Origin: Campylobacter volucris
Lineage (GTDB): Bacteria > Campylobacterota > Campylobacteria > Campylobacterales > Campylobacteraceae
Direction of reading: 5' to 3'
Assembly: GCF_008011665.1 (NCBI RefSeq)
Contig: NZ_VOWJ01000028.1
Location: forward strand, 1-64,000
Length of the DNA: 64,000 nt
Part shown: positions 17,969 to 28,204 of the stretch, one piece after another
Numbering within the stretch: the first letter of the stretch is position 1
Layout of the letters: the number at the start of each line of letters is the position of its first letter
Notes under the pieces: model-generated
What the model was told of the DNA's origin: nothing
The model's input: the letters and a program-made list of their open reading frames with translations, nothing else
Database searches by the model: none
Program-made: the position numbers and the translations under genes

Positions 17969-18737
17969 AATATACTTAGTTTTATTTTTTATCGGTATTA
18001 TTTTAGCTATATTTGCTCCTTATATAAGCTCTTATGATCCAAATTTAATCGATCTAAGCAAAGCCAAGCAAGCTCCAAATTTAACTCATATTTTTGGTAC
18101 AGATTTACTTGGTAGAGATCTTTTTGCAAGAATTTTATATGCTTTAAGAGTTTCTTTACTTGTAGGAATTTTGGCTGCATTTTTAAGTGTAGTATTTGCT
18201 CTTTTTTATGTTTTTTTAACTAGATTTTTTGCTTATGCATTTTTTGCAAGAGTGCTTGATATGTTGTTAGCTTTACCTTCTTTGCTTACGATAATGTTTT
18301 TTCAAAGTTTTTTAGCAGGTTCTATTTGGAGTATGATTTTTATCATTGCTTTGGGGCATTTTGCTTTTGTGGCTAAGGTGCTTGATACACATATTAACAA
18401 ATTCCAAAAATTAGAATTTTATCAAAATGCTATAATCTTAGGAAGTACCAAAACAAAGGCTTTATTTAAAGAGCTTTTGCCTGCATGTTGGAATTTGCTT
18501 TTTGTGCTGTTTGTGTTAAACATTGCTCATGCTATAACTAGCGAAGCAACTTTGAGCTTTTTTGGTTTAGGAGTAGATCTTTCTACACCAAGCTTAGGCA
18601 ATATACTCAATGAAGTTAGCAAAAGCGTGTTTTTAGGATTTTGGTGGATGATAGTCTTTCCTGTGATGTTTATACTTTTACTTATTTTACCTTTGCTTGC
18701 TTTGGGTAATGATATGCAAGAGGATATCAAAATATGA
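17955..18737 (+). CDS. nikX: ABC importer permease, second subunit
   Basis: This 260-residue DppC/NikC-type permease has five to six membrane segments. It carries the N-terminal family feature FGTDLLGRDLFARILY near residues 48-63 and an ATPase-coupling loop around residues 155-170. It pairs with the preceding permease and overlaps the following ATPase gene by 4 bases (ATGA). The start may be at codon 3, since the first two codons lie inside the upstream gene. Confidence 0.87.
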   Translation: MQMRKIYLVLFFIGIILAIFAPYISSYDPNLIDLSKAKQAPNLTHIFGTDLLGRDLFARILYALRVSLLVGILAAFLSVVFALFYVFLTRFFAYAFFARVLDMLLALPSLLTIMFFQSFLAGSIWSMIFIIALGHFAFVAKVLDTHINKFQKLEFYQNAIILGSTKTKALFKELLPACWNLLFVLFVLNIAHAITSEATLSFFGLGVDLSTPSLGNILNEVSKSVFLGFWWMIVFPVMFILLLILPLLALGNDMQEDIKI

Positions 18738-19507
18738 TAAAAGTCGAAAATTTAAATTTACATTATAAACAAAAAGTTTTGTTAAAAAATATCACTTTTA
18801 CCCTTGAAGATAATAAAACTTTAGCCATTATGGGTAAAAGTGGTGTTGGTAAAAGTTTATTACTTAAAAGCTTCATTAGACTTTTTGATAAACATTATTT
18901 ATTGCAAGCTTCATCGCTAAATATAGACTCTAAAGAAATTTTAAATCTTAGTGCTAAAGAGTTAAACACTTTAAGATCAAAAGTAAATTTACTTTTTCAA
19001 GATGTTTATGGTAGTTTTTATCCGCTTATAGATATTGGGAGTTATTTTAATATAGTTTTAAAAACCCATACTACTTTAAGCACAAAAGAAATTAAAGAAA
19101 AAGCATTTTATTTTTTTGAGCGTTTAGGGCTTAAAAATCATGATCTTTTGTGGCATTCTTTTATTTATCAATTAAGTGGAGGTATAGCAAGGCGTGTTCA
19201 AATAGCCCTAGCTTTATTAAGCGGGGCTAGGTATTTATTGTGTGATGAGATTACAAGTTCTTTAGATAAAAAAAATGAAGAAAAAATCATTACTATTTTA
19301 AAAGAATTAAAATCAGAATTTATTAATATACTTTATATTACACATGATTTAAATTTAGCAAAAGAATTAAGCGATGAGGTTTTGATTATGGAAGATAAAA
19401 CTATCATCGAACAAGCAAGCATTTTGGAATTTTTGAAAAATCCAAAAAGTTCTTATGCTAAAGAATTGATAGAACTTTCAAAGAATGAAAATGTTTTTAG
19501 AGATTAA
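18734..19507 (+). CDS. nikW: ABC importer ATPase, first subunit
   Basis: This 257-residue ATPase of the oligopeptide/nickel type powers the importer from the cytoplasmic side. Walker A GKSGVGKS lies near residue 34, the signature LSGGIARR near 146 and Walker B LLCDE near 168, with the switch histidine in YITHD. The signature reads GGIARR rather than the usual GGQxQR, which is common in NikD-type subunits. It overlaps the second ATPase gene by 23 bases. Confidence 0.87.
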   Translation: MIKVENLNLHYKQKVLLKNITFTLEDNKTLAIMGKSGVGKSLLLKSFIRLFDKHYLLQASSLNIDSKEILNLSAKELNTLRSKVNLLFQDVYGSFYPLIDIGSYFNIVLKTHTTLSTKEIKEKAFYFFERLGLKNHDLLWHSFIYQLSGGIARRVQIALALLSGARYLLCDEITSSLDKKNEEKIITILKELKSEFINILYITHDLNLAKELSDEVLIMEDKTIIEQASILEFLKNPKSSYAKELIELSKNENVFRD

Positions 19508-20162
19508 AAATTTAAGTAAAAGCTATGCTTTTAAAAAACACTGGTATTTAAAACAAGAAGAAATTTTTATTTTAAAAAACATCAATTTTACATTAAATAA
19601 AAATGAAAATTTATTGCTTTGTGGAGAAAGTGGAAGCGGTAAAAGCACTTTAGCTAAAATTTTGTGTATGTTAGAAACTGCAAATAGTGGCGAAATTTTG
19701 TTTGAAAATGAAAATATTTTAAATTTAGATTTTTCTAGCCAAAGAAAATTACGCAAAAAAATTCAATATCTTTTTCAAGATCAAAAACTAGCTTTAAATC
19801 CTTATAAAAAAGTTAAAAATCTCATATTGGATGTGTATGAAAATTTTAATCTTAAGCCAAATTATAAAGAACTTTTTGAGTTATTTGATATTTTTGAGCT
19901 TGAAAAAGATATTTTAGATTTAAAGCCTTCAAAGTTAAGTGGTGGGCAAAGTCAAAGACTTGGACTAATTAGGGCTTTGATTTTAAAACCAAAATTGTTA
20001 ATATTAGATGAAATTATTTCAGCTCTTGATATACCAACTGCTTATAAAATCTTAAATTATCTTATTAAATTTCAAAATTTAAATGATATTACTTATATTT
20101 TTATTTCCCATCAAGAAAATTTGTTAAAAAATCTTTGCCATAAAAAGATTATTTTACAATAG
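19485..20162 (+). CDS. nikV: ABC importer ATPase, second subunit
   Basis: This 225-residue ATPase has Walker A GESGSGKST near residue 47, signature LSGGQSQR near 152, Walker B LLILDE near 173 and a switch histidine in FISHQE. It forms a heterodimer with the preceding ATPase. The start could also be the second ATG (19491). It is somewhat shorter than OppF-type proteins, which usually have a C-terminal extension; that fits NikE-type subunits. It ends the operon, 113 bases before nuoA. Confidence 0.86.
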   Translation: MKMFLEIKNLSKSYAFKKHWYLKQEEIFILKNINFTLNKNENLLLCGESGSGKSTLAKILCMLETANSGEILFENENILNLDFSSQRKLRKKIQYLFQDQKLALNPYKKVKNLILDVYENFNLKPNYKELFELFDIFELEKDILDLKPSKLSGGQSQRLGLIRALILKPKLLILDEIISALDIPTAYKILNYLIKFQNLNDITYIFISHQENLLKNLCHKKIILQ

Positions 20163-20240
20163 AGATAAAAAAATTGTTTCATTTTGAAATATTAAAAATT
20201 TATTTGATTGATAATAAGTTTTTATATAGCTAATTTGAAG

Positions 20241-20246
20241 TAAAAT
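20241..20246 (+). promoter_or_regulatory. Possible -10 element of the nuo operon
   Basis: TAAAAT lies 30 bases before the nuoA ATG. The 113-base gap after the ABC importer contains no clear terminator hairpin, so read-through from the nik genes is possible. Confidence 0.35.
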
Positions 20247-20275
20247 AATTCCAATTGTCTTTTAAAAGGTTTATT

Positions 20276-20695
20276 ATGACTCATGCAACAATAGAGCATC
20301 AATACTTTGGTATATTTGCAATGCTTGTGATTGCAAGCGTTATCTTTTTTACTTTAGTATATATTTCTTCAAAATTAGGCTCCAAACTAGCTTCGCACAA
20401 TAGAAAAAAACTAGGACTTGGAATTTATGAATGTGGTCCTATGGCTTCTAAACAAGCTAATAAAATCAATTCTCAATTTTTTGTTTTTGCTTTGATTTTT
20501 ATATTGCTTGATATAGAAGTAGTATTTTTATTTCCTTGGGCTGTTGTGTTTAAAGATTTAATTGCTGAGCTTTCAAAATATGGTTTGTCTATGTTTGCTT
20601 TGGTTGAAGTTTTTGTATTTGTTTTATTGCTTGCACTTGGGTTTTTATATGCTTATAAAAAAGGAGCATTTGAGTGGCAGAGTATCAAAAAATGA
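20276..20695 (+). CDS. nuoA: Complex I membrane subunit NuoA
   Basis: This 139-residue subunit of proton-pumping complex I sits at the junction of the membrane and peripheral arms. Three membrane segments and the family motif YECGPMAS near residue 54 are visible, along with [19 protein letters not shown] near residue 74, which holds the conserved acidic residues. I start at the ATG at 20276 because AAAAGG lies 6 bases upstream; longer readings lack a ribosome site. It overlaps nuoB by 22 bases. Confidence 0.95.
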   Translation: MTHATIEHQYFGIFAMLVIASVIFFTLVYISSKLGSKLASHNRKKLGLGIYECGPMASKQANKINSQFFVFALIFILLDIEVVFLFPWAVVFKDLIAELSKYGLSMFALVEVFVFVLLLALGFLYAYKKGAFEWQSIKK

Positions 20696-21171
20696 GCACA
20701 GCACCTGTTGTTTTAACCACTGTTGATAAAATAGTCCAATGGGGTAGGAGTAATTCTTTATGGGCTTTATCTTATGGACTTGCTTGTTGTGCTATTGAAA
20801 TGATGGCAGCAGGTGGTTCAAGATATGATTTTGATAGATTTGGGACTATTTTTAGAGCAAGTCCTAGGCAATCTGAAGTGATGATTATAGCTGGAACTTT
20901 AAGCAAAAAACATGCTGAATTTACAAGAAGACTTTACGATCAAATGCCAGATCCTAAATGGGTAATTTCTATGGGTTCTTGTGCAAATACTGGCGGTATG
21001 TTTAATACTTATTCTACTGTTCAAGGTGTAGATAGAATAATACCTGTTGATATTTATGTGCCAGGCTGTGCGCCACGCCCTGAGACTTTTCAATTTGCAC
21101 TAATGATACTTCAAAAAAGAATTCGCAAAGAAAAAGCAAGTAGACACATCGCTCCAAAAAGGCTTATATGA
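20674..21171 (+). CDS. nuoB: Complex I iron-sulfur subunit NuoB
   Basis: This 165-residue subunit carries the terminal 4Fe-4S cluster N2, which passes electrons to the quinone. The four ligands are present: the adjacent pair C38-C39 in GLACCAIE, C103 in MGSCANTGG and C132 in [10 protein letters not shown] choose the GTG start at 20674 because a strong AAGGAG sits 7 bases upstream, whereas the later ATG (20692) has none. It overlaps both neighbours, by 22 and 4 bases. Confidence 0.95.
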   Translation: MAEYQKMSTAPVVLTTVDKIVQWGRSNSLWALSYGLACCAIEMMAAGGSRYDFDRFGTIFRASPRQSEVMIIAGTLSKKHAEFTRRLYDQMPDPKWVISMGSCANTGGMFNTYSTVQGVDRIIPVDIYVPGCAPRPETFQFALMILQKRIRKEKASRHIAPKRLI

Positions 21172-21962
21172 TGAGAAAATATAGTGATAAAAAAAATGTT
21201 CAATTGAAAAATTATTATGAAGATAGATTTTATCATGCTCCAAAAACTCAAAAATTAAATTTAGAAAATAGTGTTTTTGAGCAAGATTTTCTTCAAATTT
21301 CTCAAAAATTTAAGATTAAAAAATCTTTTATTGAGCTTGATTTTTGGGTGATTGAAATAGAAAAAGATGATAATGTTGCTTTATTAAATGAGCTTAAAAA
21401 TTTAGGCTATAGCTGTTTTACCGATGCAAGTGCTATTGATTTTGTAGCACAAAAAAATGGATTTGAAGTATATTATCAGCTTTTAAATATGGATAAAAAT
21501 CTAAGAGTTAGGATAAAAACCTTTGTAGGTATAAAAGAAAAGCTTCAAAGTATTATGAGTGTTTTTAAAGGAGCTAATTGGTGCGAGAGAGAAATTTATG
21601 ATATGTTTGGAATTTTCATCATTAATCACGCTAATTTAAAAAGATTATTAATGCCAGATGATTGGTTTGGTCATCCTTTTTTAAAGACTTATCCTTTAGA
21701 GGGTGATGAATTTGCTAAATGGTATGAGATTGATAAAATTTTTGGTAAAGAATACCGCCAAGTAGTAGGAGAAGAAAACAGAGATCCAGGTTTTGTTGAT
21801 GAAAAAGATACTTTAAATTTTAGCCGAATTTATCATGAAGTATCTAAAGGTGAGGCTCCAATAGAAGATAAATACTTGCAAGATTATCAAGAAGAAGATG
21901 GTGTTGCTTTTGTAAAAAAAGTTAAAAGAAATCAAGCTAAAATTTTAGATAAGAGAAGATAA
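21168..21962 (+). CDS. nuoC: Complex I subunit NuoC
   Basis: This 264-residue peripheral-arm subunit is separate from NuoD here, not fused as in E. coli. The family motif [12 protein letters not shown] lies near residue 138, followed by [19 protein letters not shown]. The first 65 residues and the charged tail of about 60 residues are extra compared with compact NuoC proteins. It sits in the Q-module beside NuoB and NuoD and scaffolds quinone reduction. Confidence 0.94.
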   Translation: MMRKYSDKKNVQLKNYYEDRFYHAPKTQKLNLENSVFEQDFLQISQKFKIKKSFIELDFWVIEIEKDDNVALLNELKNLGYSCFTDASAIDFVAQKNGFEVYYQLLNMDKNLRVRIKTFVGIKEKLQSIMSVFKGANWCEREIYDMFGIFIINHANLKRLLMPDDWFGHPFLKTYPLEGDEFAKWYEIDKIFGKEYRQVVGEENRDPGFVDEKDTLNFSRIYHEVSKGEAPIEDKYLQDYQEEDGVAFVKKVKRNQAKILDKRR

Positions 21963-21963
21963 A

Positions 21964-23190
21964 ATGCAAATTTCTACTAAATTAAAACCTTATTATGAAA
22001 ATATAAGCTTTGAGCGAGAAGATGGGGTAATGATAGTAAATCTTGGCCCTCAACATCCTAGTGCTCATGGAAATCTACGCCTTATTTTAGAGCTTGATGG
22101 AGAAGAAATTATCAAAGCTTCTCCTTGCATAGGCTATATGCATCGTGGTATGGAAAAAATGGCTGAAAATATGATTTATCAAGAATTTATTCCAACTACT
22201 GATAGGATGGATTATATAGCAGCAAGTGCAAATAACTATGCTTATGTAGCAGCGGTTGAAAAACTTTGTGGTTTAGAAATTCCACGCAGAGCAAGTGTGA
22301 TAAGGATGATTTTGCTTGAGTTAAATCGCATTGCTTCACATTTATTATGGCTTGCTACTCATGCACTTGATATTGGTGCTATGACTGTATTTTTATATTG
22401 CTTTAGAGAGCGTGAATATGTGCTTGATTTGATAGAAAAATATTGTGGTGCAAGACTTACACATTCTTCTATGAGAATAGGCGGAGTGATGCTTGATTTG
22501 CCAGATGGATTTTTAGATGAGCTACTAGCATTTTGTAAAAAATTTCCAAATGATATAAAAGATTATGAAGCCTTGCTTGATGATAATAGAATTTGGCGTA
22601 TGCGTACTGAAAATATTGGTGTAGTAAGCAAGGAACAAGCTTTAAGTTGGGGTTGTAGCGGAGTGATGCTAAGAGGTAGTGGGATTGCTTATGATATAAG
22701 AAAAGAAGAGCCGTATTTGCTTTATGATGAGGTGGATTTTGGAGTGCCTGTTGCTAAGATGGGTGATTCTTATGCTAGGTATAAAGTTTATATGCAAGAA
22801 TTTAGAGAAAGTTTGAAAATTTTAACTCAATGTGCTTTTTTATATAAAGACACTCCACCTCAAATTTTATGCGAACATCCTGAATATGTGAGTGCTTCAA
22901 AAGAGCAAATTATGACTCAAAATTATTCCTTAATGCAGCATTTTGTTTTGGTTACTCAAGGTTTAAAACCTCCAAAAGGAGAGGTTTATGTGCCTACTGA
23001 AAGTCCAAAAGGTGAGCTTGGGTTTTTTATCCATTCAGATGGAAGTGGCAGGCCTTATAGATTAAGAGCTAGAACCCCTAGCTTTTTTCATTGTGCATTT
23101 TTAGAAGAAATGCTTGTGGGTTCATATTTAGCCGATGCGGTGGCGATTTTAGGAAGTATAAACATAGTTTTAGGCGAGATAGATCGATGA
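21964..23190 (+). CDS. nuoD: Complex I subunit NuoD
   Basis: This 408-residue 49-kDa-type subunit, related to the large subunit of NiFe hydrogenases, forms most of the quinone pocket. [21 protein letters not shown] near residue 25 contains the conserved His pair that lines the pocket. [12 protein letters not shown] and the ending [12 protein letters not shown] are family features. Length and position are as expected. The last 4 bases overlap the start of the small protein that replaces NuoE. Confidence 0.96.
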   Translation: MQISTKLKPYYENISFEREDGVMIVNLGPQHPSAHGNLRLILELDGEEIIKASPCIGYMHRGMEKMAENMIYQEFIPTTDRMDYIAASANNYAYVAAVEKLCGLEIPRRASVIRMILLELNRIASHLLWLATHALDIGAMTVFLYCFREREYVLDLIEKYCGARLTHSSMRIGGVMLDLPDGFLDELLAFCKKFPNDIKDYEALLDDNRIWRMRTENIGVVSKEQALSWGCSGVMLRGSGIAYDIRKEEPYLLYDEVDFGVPVAKMGDSYARYKVYMQEFRESLKILTQCAFLYKDTPPQILCEHPEYVSASKEQIMTQNYSLMQHFVLVTQGLKPPKGEVYVPTESPKGELGFFIHSDGSGRPYRLRARTPSFFHCAFLEEMLVGSYLADAVAILGSINIVLGEIDR

Positions 23191-23414
23191 GACGAGTGGA
23201 TTTAAGAAAAAGTCAAAATTTATTTCAAGATTTAAAAAATATCATAGATGATGCTTATATGGGTGAAGTTTTGGTTGTTTTATTTGAAATAGGAGATTTT
23301 TCAAGTGTAGAAAAAAGTTTTGCTTTTGTTAAAGAGCAAAATTGCGAGCTTTTAAATTCTTTAAAATTTAATCAGGTAGATTGGACTATAGTCATAAAAA
23401 AGGCAAAACAATGA
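23187..23414 (+). CDS. Small protein in the NuoE position (Cj1575c-like)
   Basis: This 75-residue protein takes the place of nuoE in the operon. I start at the ATG at 23187, which overlaps the nuoD stop. It has none of the four cysteines that hold the 2Fe-2S cluster of true NuoE and contains a single cysteine (near residue 52). C. jejuni has the same substitution (Cj1575c), and its complex I does not use NADH but probably takes electrons from reduced flavodoxin. The protein probably helps dock that donor; its exact role is not known. Confidence 0.75.
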   Translation: MRRVDLRKSQNLFQDLKNIIDDAYMGEVLVVLFEIGDFSSVEKSFAFVKEQNCELLNSLKFNQVDWTIVIKKAKQ

Positions 23415-24124
23415 AACTAGCTAAATATCAAGAAGGTTTTAATGCATTATGTTTTACAGATTTACTTTCTTTAAAAAATCCAAATTTAAATACAAAATTA
23501 AATAATAGTAAAAATATCAATATTTCTTGCATTCAAGATAACAATTTAAATGCGACTTTTTATAAATGCGAAATTGCAAGTGTATCCTTTGTTTTGGCGT
23601 TGTTATGCAAAATGAGTATGGGTGGTTTTGATGATTTGGATGAAGGATATTTAAGTGCTGAATCTTGTTTTGGTGAAGAAGAGGCTTTAGAAGTTTTAGA
23701 ATTTTTGCAAAATGCTAAATGTGTAATCTTTGATGAAAATTTAAAACAACACAAAGATTTTGAAAATATCAAATACTTTTTAATCAAGCTTTGTGAAAAA
23801 TTTAATCTTATTTTGGTTTGTACAGATGAAGAAGAAAGTATTTTAAGTGTGCAAAAAGAATTTGATGGTTTATTAGATCTTGATAATTTTGATGGCATTG
23901 TTGTCTTAAAAAATCCACTTAAAGATTTAAATTTACATTGCTCTGCTTCTTTTGCTTTGATTGCTAAAGTGAAAGATAAAGATCATATAGAATTAAAACT
24001 CAATGATCAAATTTTTAATACTAAAGTTTTTATTGATCCAAATTTAAAAGGCACCGTGGCTTTATATGATTACAAAAGCAATGATTTTGCTTTTGTAAAA
24101 GCTCAGATTAAGGTTATAAAATGA
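23411..24124 (+). CDS. Protein in the NuoF position (Cj1574c-like)
   Basis: This 237-residue protein occupies the nuoF slot. The ATG at 23411 overlaps the previous stop (ATGA). There is no NADH/FMN-binding glycine-rich region and no 4Fe-4S motif, so it cannot be a NADH-oxidising NuoF. The middle part has alternating beta strands and helices; its fold is unclear from sequence. In C. jejuni the matching protein (Cj1574c) is required for complex I activity with a non-NADH donor. A role as adaptor for flavodoxin is the accepted view, but the mechanism is inferred. Confidence 0.75.
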   Translation: MKLAKYQEGFNALCFTDLLSLKNPNLNTKLNNSKNINISCIQDNNLNATFYKCEIASVSFVLALLCKMSMGGFDDLDEGYLSAESCFGEEEALEVLEFLQNAKCVIFDENLKQHKDFENIKYFLIKLCEKFNLILVCTDEEESILSVQKEFDGLLDLDNFDGIVVLKNPLKDLNLHCSASFALIAKVKDKDHIELKLNDQIFNTKVFIDPNLKGTVALYDYKSNDFAFVKAQIKVIK

Positions 24125-26574
24125 AAGTCATCATTAATGGTATAGAGTGTGAAGCAAATGAGGGTGAGTATATTTTAAATGTAGCTAGAAAAAATGATAT
24201 TTTTATTCCTGCAATTTGTTATTTAAATGGCTGTTCTCCAACTTTGGCCTGTCGTATGTGTATGGTAGAAGCTGATGGCAAAAAGGTTTATTCTTGCAAC
24301 ACTAAAGTTAAAGATGGTATGGTTATAGAGAGTGATTTGCCAAATTTATGGGATGAGCGAAATGCTATCATGCAAGCATATTGCATTAACCATCCTTTGC
24401 AATGTGGAGTATGTGATAAATCCGGCGAGTGTGAGCTCCAAAACTTTACACACAAAGCAAGGGTTAATACTCAAGATTATTGGATTAAAGATACTCATAA
24501 AGAGCATAAAAAATGGGGTGAGATTAATTATGATCCTGCTTTATGTATAGTGTGTGAAAGGTGTATTACTGTTTGTAAAGATAAAATCGGTGAAAGTGCT
24601 TTAAAAACTACTCCAAGAGGATCAAATACACCCGATGCTAGCTTTAAAGAGACTATGAGCAAAGATGCTTTGGCAATTTGGACTAAATTTCAAAAAAGTT
24701 TAATTGCTCCAAGTAATGGAAATATGCTTGATTGTTCATTTTGCGGAGAATGCACTAGCGTATGTCCAACAGGAGCTTTGATAGGTGCAGCTTTTCAATA
24801 TACTTCTAATGCTTGGGAGCTAAAAAGAATTCCAGCGAGTAATCCACATTCTAGTGATTGTGAATTGATGTATTATGATATCAAACAAACTAGTATCAAT
24901 AATCAAAAAGAAAAAATTTACAGAGTTAGTAATGATTTTGCCTTTGCAACGCTAAATAAAGCTGCAAGATATGGTTTTAATACGCAAAATGAAGTAGAAG
25001 CTAAAGATGTAAAAGCTTTTGAAAAATTAGTAAAAATGATACAAAATCAAGAAATTAAAAATATAAAATTTAATAGTTTTATTACCAATGAAGAAGCTTT
25101 GATCTTGCAAAATATTAGTGATAAATTTGAAATTAATCTTATCAATGATGAAGCTAAAAAATTTCAAGATTTTCTAAATATTTTTTATCAAAATGCTAAT
25201 GTTATTTATAATGCTAATACTCAAGATGTTAATCAAAGTGATTTTTTAATCATCGCAGGATCTTTTTTAAGATATGATGCGCCAACTCTTGGATATAAGG
25301 TTAATAATGCTTTAGTGATGAATAAAGGCTCGGCTTTATATTTTCATCCTATTAAAGATAAAGGTGTGGATAAATACTCTAAAAACCTTTTGCAAATTAA
25401 CCATGATATTAAAAATAATGAAGATATTTTACTTTTTATCTTGCAAAAATTTGCAAAAGAGCTCCCGCTAGATTTGCAAACTATTGTTGAAAAAGCATAC
25501 TATGAAGATAGTAAAGAAATAGAAGAAATTATAAATGAAGAAGTGATTGAAAAAATAGAACGCGAAAATGAAAATGGCGAAGTAATTATAGAAGAAGTAA
25601 AAAAACAACTTCCTAAAAAAATTCAAAAAACTATACAAGTTAAAAGATCTATTTATGCTAAAAATCTTGGATTAGATGAAGATATTGTAGAAAATTTATT
25701 AGCTAAAAAGCAAAATTTTACTCTTATTATAGGTAGTGATTTTTATTATGATGCAAAAAGCACAGAACTTGCAAGACTTTGTGCTTTGGTGCAAAAGCAC
25801 ACTGAATTTCAAGTATTTTTGATTCCAACTTGTACTAATACTTTAGGTGTGAGTTTGATTTGTAATTTGCAAGATACTTATAAAGAAGGAAAAATTTTAG
25901 GCTATAACGAGCAAGGTGATTTTACTTTTTCTTATGATGGACATTGTAATTTAGCAAGCTCTAGTTTAAATCAGCAAGAAGGAAGCTTTGTGAATTATGA
26001 TAAAAGATTGGTTCCTACTAATGCAGCTTTGGAATTTAAAGGATATTTTTTAAATGATTTAGCAAATGCTTTAGGATTTAATGAAGAATTTACCATAAAT
26101 TATACCAAGCTTTTACCACAAGATAAGGGCTTTAGAGCAATTGAATTTGATGATTTGAACAATTATTATGACAATGGTGGAAAAAACCATCGTGGCTATG
26201 AGCTTGATTTTTCCAATTTAAAATTAGAAAAAAAAGAATTTAACACTCAAAAATTAGATGAAAATGATGGAAATTTAACCCTTTATTTTGCAAATAGCAT
26301 ACATCAGTTTGGAAAACTTAGTAATAGAGCTTTTAATGAGGTTGGAGCTTTATTTTTATCAGCTGATTTGATGAAAAAATTTGATTTAAAAGATAATGAT
26401 AGCATTATTTTAAAATCAAAACATACCCAGCTTGCACTTAGTGTTAAAACAGATGAAAATTTAGAAAATGGTGCATATTTGGGTGATTATGATAGCAAGC
26501 TTAATACTCAAGATTTATTTCAAGGTTTGCGTTATATTAAAGTGGATCTTGAAAAAACAGGAGCAAAAATATGA
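24121..26574 (+). CDS. nuoG: Complex I iron-sulfur subunit NuoG
   Basis: This 817-residue electron-carrying subunit has a full set of clusters. An N-terminal 2Fe-2S domain uses C33, C44, C47 and C59. Next come an HCCC cluster (H91, C95, C98, C104) and two 4Fe-4S motifs (C142, C145, C148, C152 and C205, C208, C211, C215). The remaining part is the molybdopterin-type fold without evident cofactor ligands. A highly charged Glu/Lys-rich insert lies near residues 461-510. With no NuoE/NuoF, this subunit must receive electrons from another donor, presumably flavodoxin. Confidence 0.93.
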   Translation: MKVIINGIECEANEGEYILNVARKNDIFIPAICYLNGCSPTLACRMCMVEADGKKVYSCNTKVKDGMVIESDLPNLWDERNAIMQAYCINHPLQCGVCDKSGECELQNFTHKARVNTQDYWIKDTHKEHKKWGEINYDPALCIVCERCITVCKDKIGESALKTTPRGSNTPDASFKETMSKDALAIWTKFQKSLIAPSNGNMLDCSFCGECTSVCPTGALIGAAFQYTSNAWELKRIPASNPHSSDCELMYYDIKQTSINNQKEKIYRVSNDFAFATLNKAARYGFNTQNEVEAKDVKAFEKLVKMIQNQEIKNIKFNSFITNEEALILQNISDKFEINLINDEAKKFQDFLNIFYQNANVIYNANTQDVNQSDFLIIAGSFLRYDAPTLGYKVNNALVMNKGSALYFHPIKDKGVDKYSKNLLQINHDIKNNEDILLFILQKFAKELPLDLQTIVEKAYYEDSKEIEEIINEEVIEKIERENENGEVIIEEVKKQLPKKIQKTIQVKRSIYAKNLGLDEDIVENLLAKKQNFTLIIGSDFYYDAKSTELARLCALVQKHTEFQVFLIPTCTNTLGVSLICNLQDTYKEGKILGYNEQGDFTFSYDGHCNLASSSLNQQEGSFVNYDKRLVPTNAALEFKGYFLNDLANALGFNEEFTINYTKLLPQDKGFRAIEFDDLNNYYDNGGKNHRGYELDFSNLKLEKKEFNTQKLDENDGNLTLYFANSIHQFGKLSNRAFNEVGALFLSADLMKKFDLKDNDSIILKSKHTQLALSVKTDENLENGAYLGDYDSKLNTQDLFQGLRYIKVDLEKTGAKI

Positions 26575-27569
26575 ATGATATTACATTTTTTATTATAGAA
26601 ACTATCATCAAATGTGTTCTTGTTATAGCAGTTTTTGCTACTTTAGCAGGAGTTGCTACTTATCTTGAAAGAAAGGTTTTAGCTTTATTTCATCGTCGTT
26701 TAGGACCTGATATGGTAGGGCCTTTTGGTTTATTACAAGTTGTTGCTGATATGATAAAACTTTTTACAAAAGAAGATATAGTGCCAACTTATGCACAAAA
26801 AATTGTTTTTTTAATCGCTCCTTTAATAGCAGCTATTTGTGCTTTTGTTGCCATAGCAGCTATTCCTATTTTTCCTGAATTTACTTTATTTGGCAGAGTA
26901 ATTCGCCCTATTATAGCTGATATTAATGTAGCATTGTTGTTTGTTATTGGCATGGGTGGAATGAGTTTTTATGCTATTTTTTTAGGCGGTTTAGCAAGTC
27001 ATAATAAATGGTCATTGTTAGGTGGTGCTAGAGGGTTGGTTTCTATCATTTCTTATGAGAGTGTAGCTGGACTTTCTTTAGTTTGTGTTGTAATGCTTGT
27101 AGGATCATTGTCTTTGATAGATATTAATAATTATCAAAGCGATGGAGTTTTTTCTTGGCTTGTATTTAAACAACCTTTAGCTTTTGTGTTGTTTGTTATA
27201 GCTATTTTTATAGAGACTAATAGAACCCCGCTTTGTTTAAGTGAAAATGAAACTGAGCTTGTGTCAGGTTATGGCACAGAGTATTCAGGACTTAGATGGG
27301 GTATGTTTTTTATAGGTGAATATACAGCCATGATAACTGGAGCGATTATGATATCGCTTTTATTTTTGGGTGGTTTTAATGATTTTTGGATTATACCTGG
27401 AGCTATTATGATGCTACTTAAAGTATCTTTTGTGTTTTTTTGGTATTTTTGGGCTAGGGGAGCATTTCCGCAGCTTCGTCCTGATCAAGTTATGAAAATG
27501 TGTTATTTGATTTTAATACCTTTGGCAGTTTTAAATTTATTAATTAGTGCTTTAGTGCTTGTGATATAG
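26571..27569 (+). CDS. nuoH: Complex I membrane subunit NuoH
   Basis: This 332-residue membrane subunit has about eight transmembrane segments and forms the entrance of the quinone tunnel. [19 protein letters not shown] near residue 33, followed by [16 protein letters not shown], is the family signature. The acidic loop [20 protein letters not shown] near residue 214 is also conserved. It overlaps nuoG by 4 bases and is followed by nuoI after 8 bases. Confidence 0.96.
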   Translation: MNDITFFIIETIIKCVLVIAVFATLAGVATYLERKVLALFHRRLGPDMVGPFGLLQVVADMIKLFTKEDIVPTYAQKIVFLIAPLIAAICAFVAIAAIPIFPEFTLFGRVIRPIIADINVALLFVIGMGGMSFYAIFLGGLASHNKWSLLGGARGLVSIISYESVAGLSLVCVVMLVGSLSLIDINNYQSDGVFSWLVFKQPLAFVLFVIAIFIETNRTPLCLSENETELVSGYGTEYSGLRWGMFFIGEYTAMITGAIMISLLFLGGFNDFWIIPGAIMMLLKVSFVFFWYFWARGAFPQLRPDQVMKMCYLILIPLAVLNLLISALVLVI

Positions 27570-27577
27570 GAAAGATT

Positions 27578-28204
27578 ATGAAAAAAGGTTATTTTAAAGT
27601 AGATTTTGAGCGTAAAAATCCTACGAATGCTTATGAAAAAATCATACAAGTGATCAAGCGTTCTTTAAATACTGAACTTTTTGTGGGTTTGTATGTTGTT
27701 TTAAGAGAAATGTTGAAAAAAAACAATAGTGCAACGATTAAATATCCTATGGAAAAAGTTGCTTTAGATGATAGATATCGTGCGGTTCATCGTTTGATGC
27801 GTTTTATTGAAAGTGAAAGTGAATGTTGTATAGGTTGTGGATTGTGTGAAAAAATTTGTATTAGTAATTGCATAAGAATGGAGACATCTTTAGGTGAAGA
27901 TGGGCGTAAAAAAGTAGAAAATTATAGTATTAATTTAGGGCGTTGTATATATTGTGGGTTTTGTGCTGATGTATGCCCTGAGCTTGCAATTGTTCATGGC
28001 AAAGAATATGAAAACGCAGCAGAGCAAAGATCGTATTTTGGTCAAAAGCAAGATTTTTTAACTCCAATTGATGAATTAAAAAACCAAGTAGTATTTGAAG
28101 GTAGTGGCAGTCTTAGAAAAGATGCTGATGATTTTGTTAAAAAAACTCCAAATTATTATGATGTAGATTTACAAAGAGAAAATACAAGGGAAGAAAATGT
28201 TTGA
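27578..28204 (+). CDS. nuoI: Complex I ferredoxin-type subunit NuoI
   Basis: This 208-residue subunit has two 4Fe-4S clusters in the peripheral arm, ligated by C84, C87, C90, C94 and C123, C126, C129, C133. Each motif is completed by a later cysteine of the partner set, as in all 8Fe ferredoxins. It carries electrons from NuoG to NuoB. The C-terminal tail of about 60 residues is longer than the core needs. AGGAAAG lies before the ATG, and the end overlaps nuoJ by 8 bases. Confidence 0.95.
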   Translation: MKKGYFKVDFERKNPTNAYEKIIQVIKRSLNTELFVGLYVVLREMLKKNNSATIKYPMEKVALDDRYRAVHRLMRFIESESECCIGCGLCEKICISNCIRMETSLGEDGRKKVENYSINLGRCIYCGFCADVCPELAIVHGKEYENAAEQRSYFGQKQDFLTPIDELKNQVVFEGSGSLRKDADDFVKKTPNYYDVDLQRENTREENV

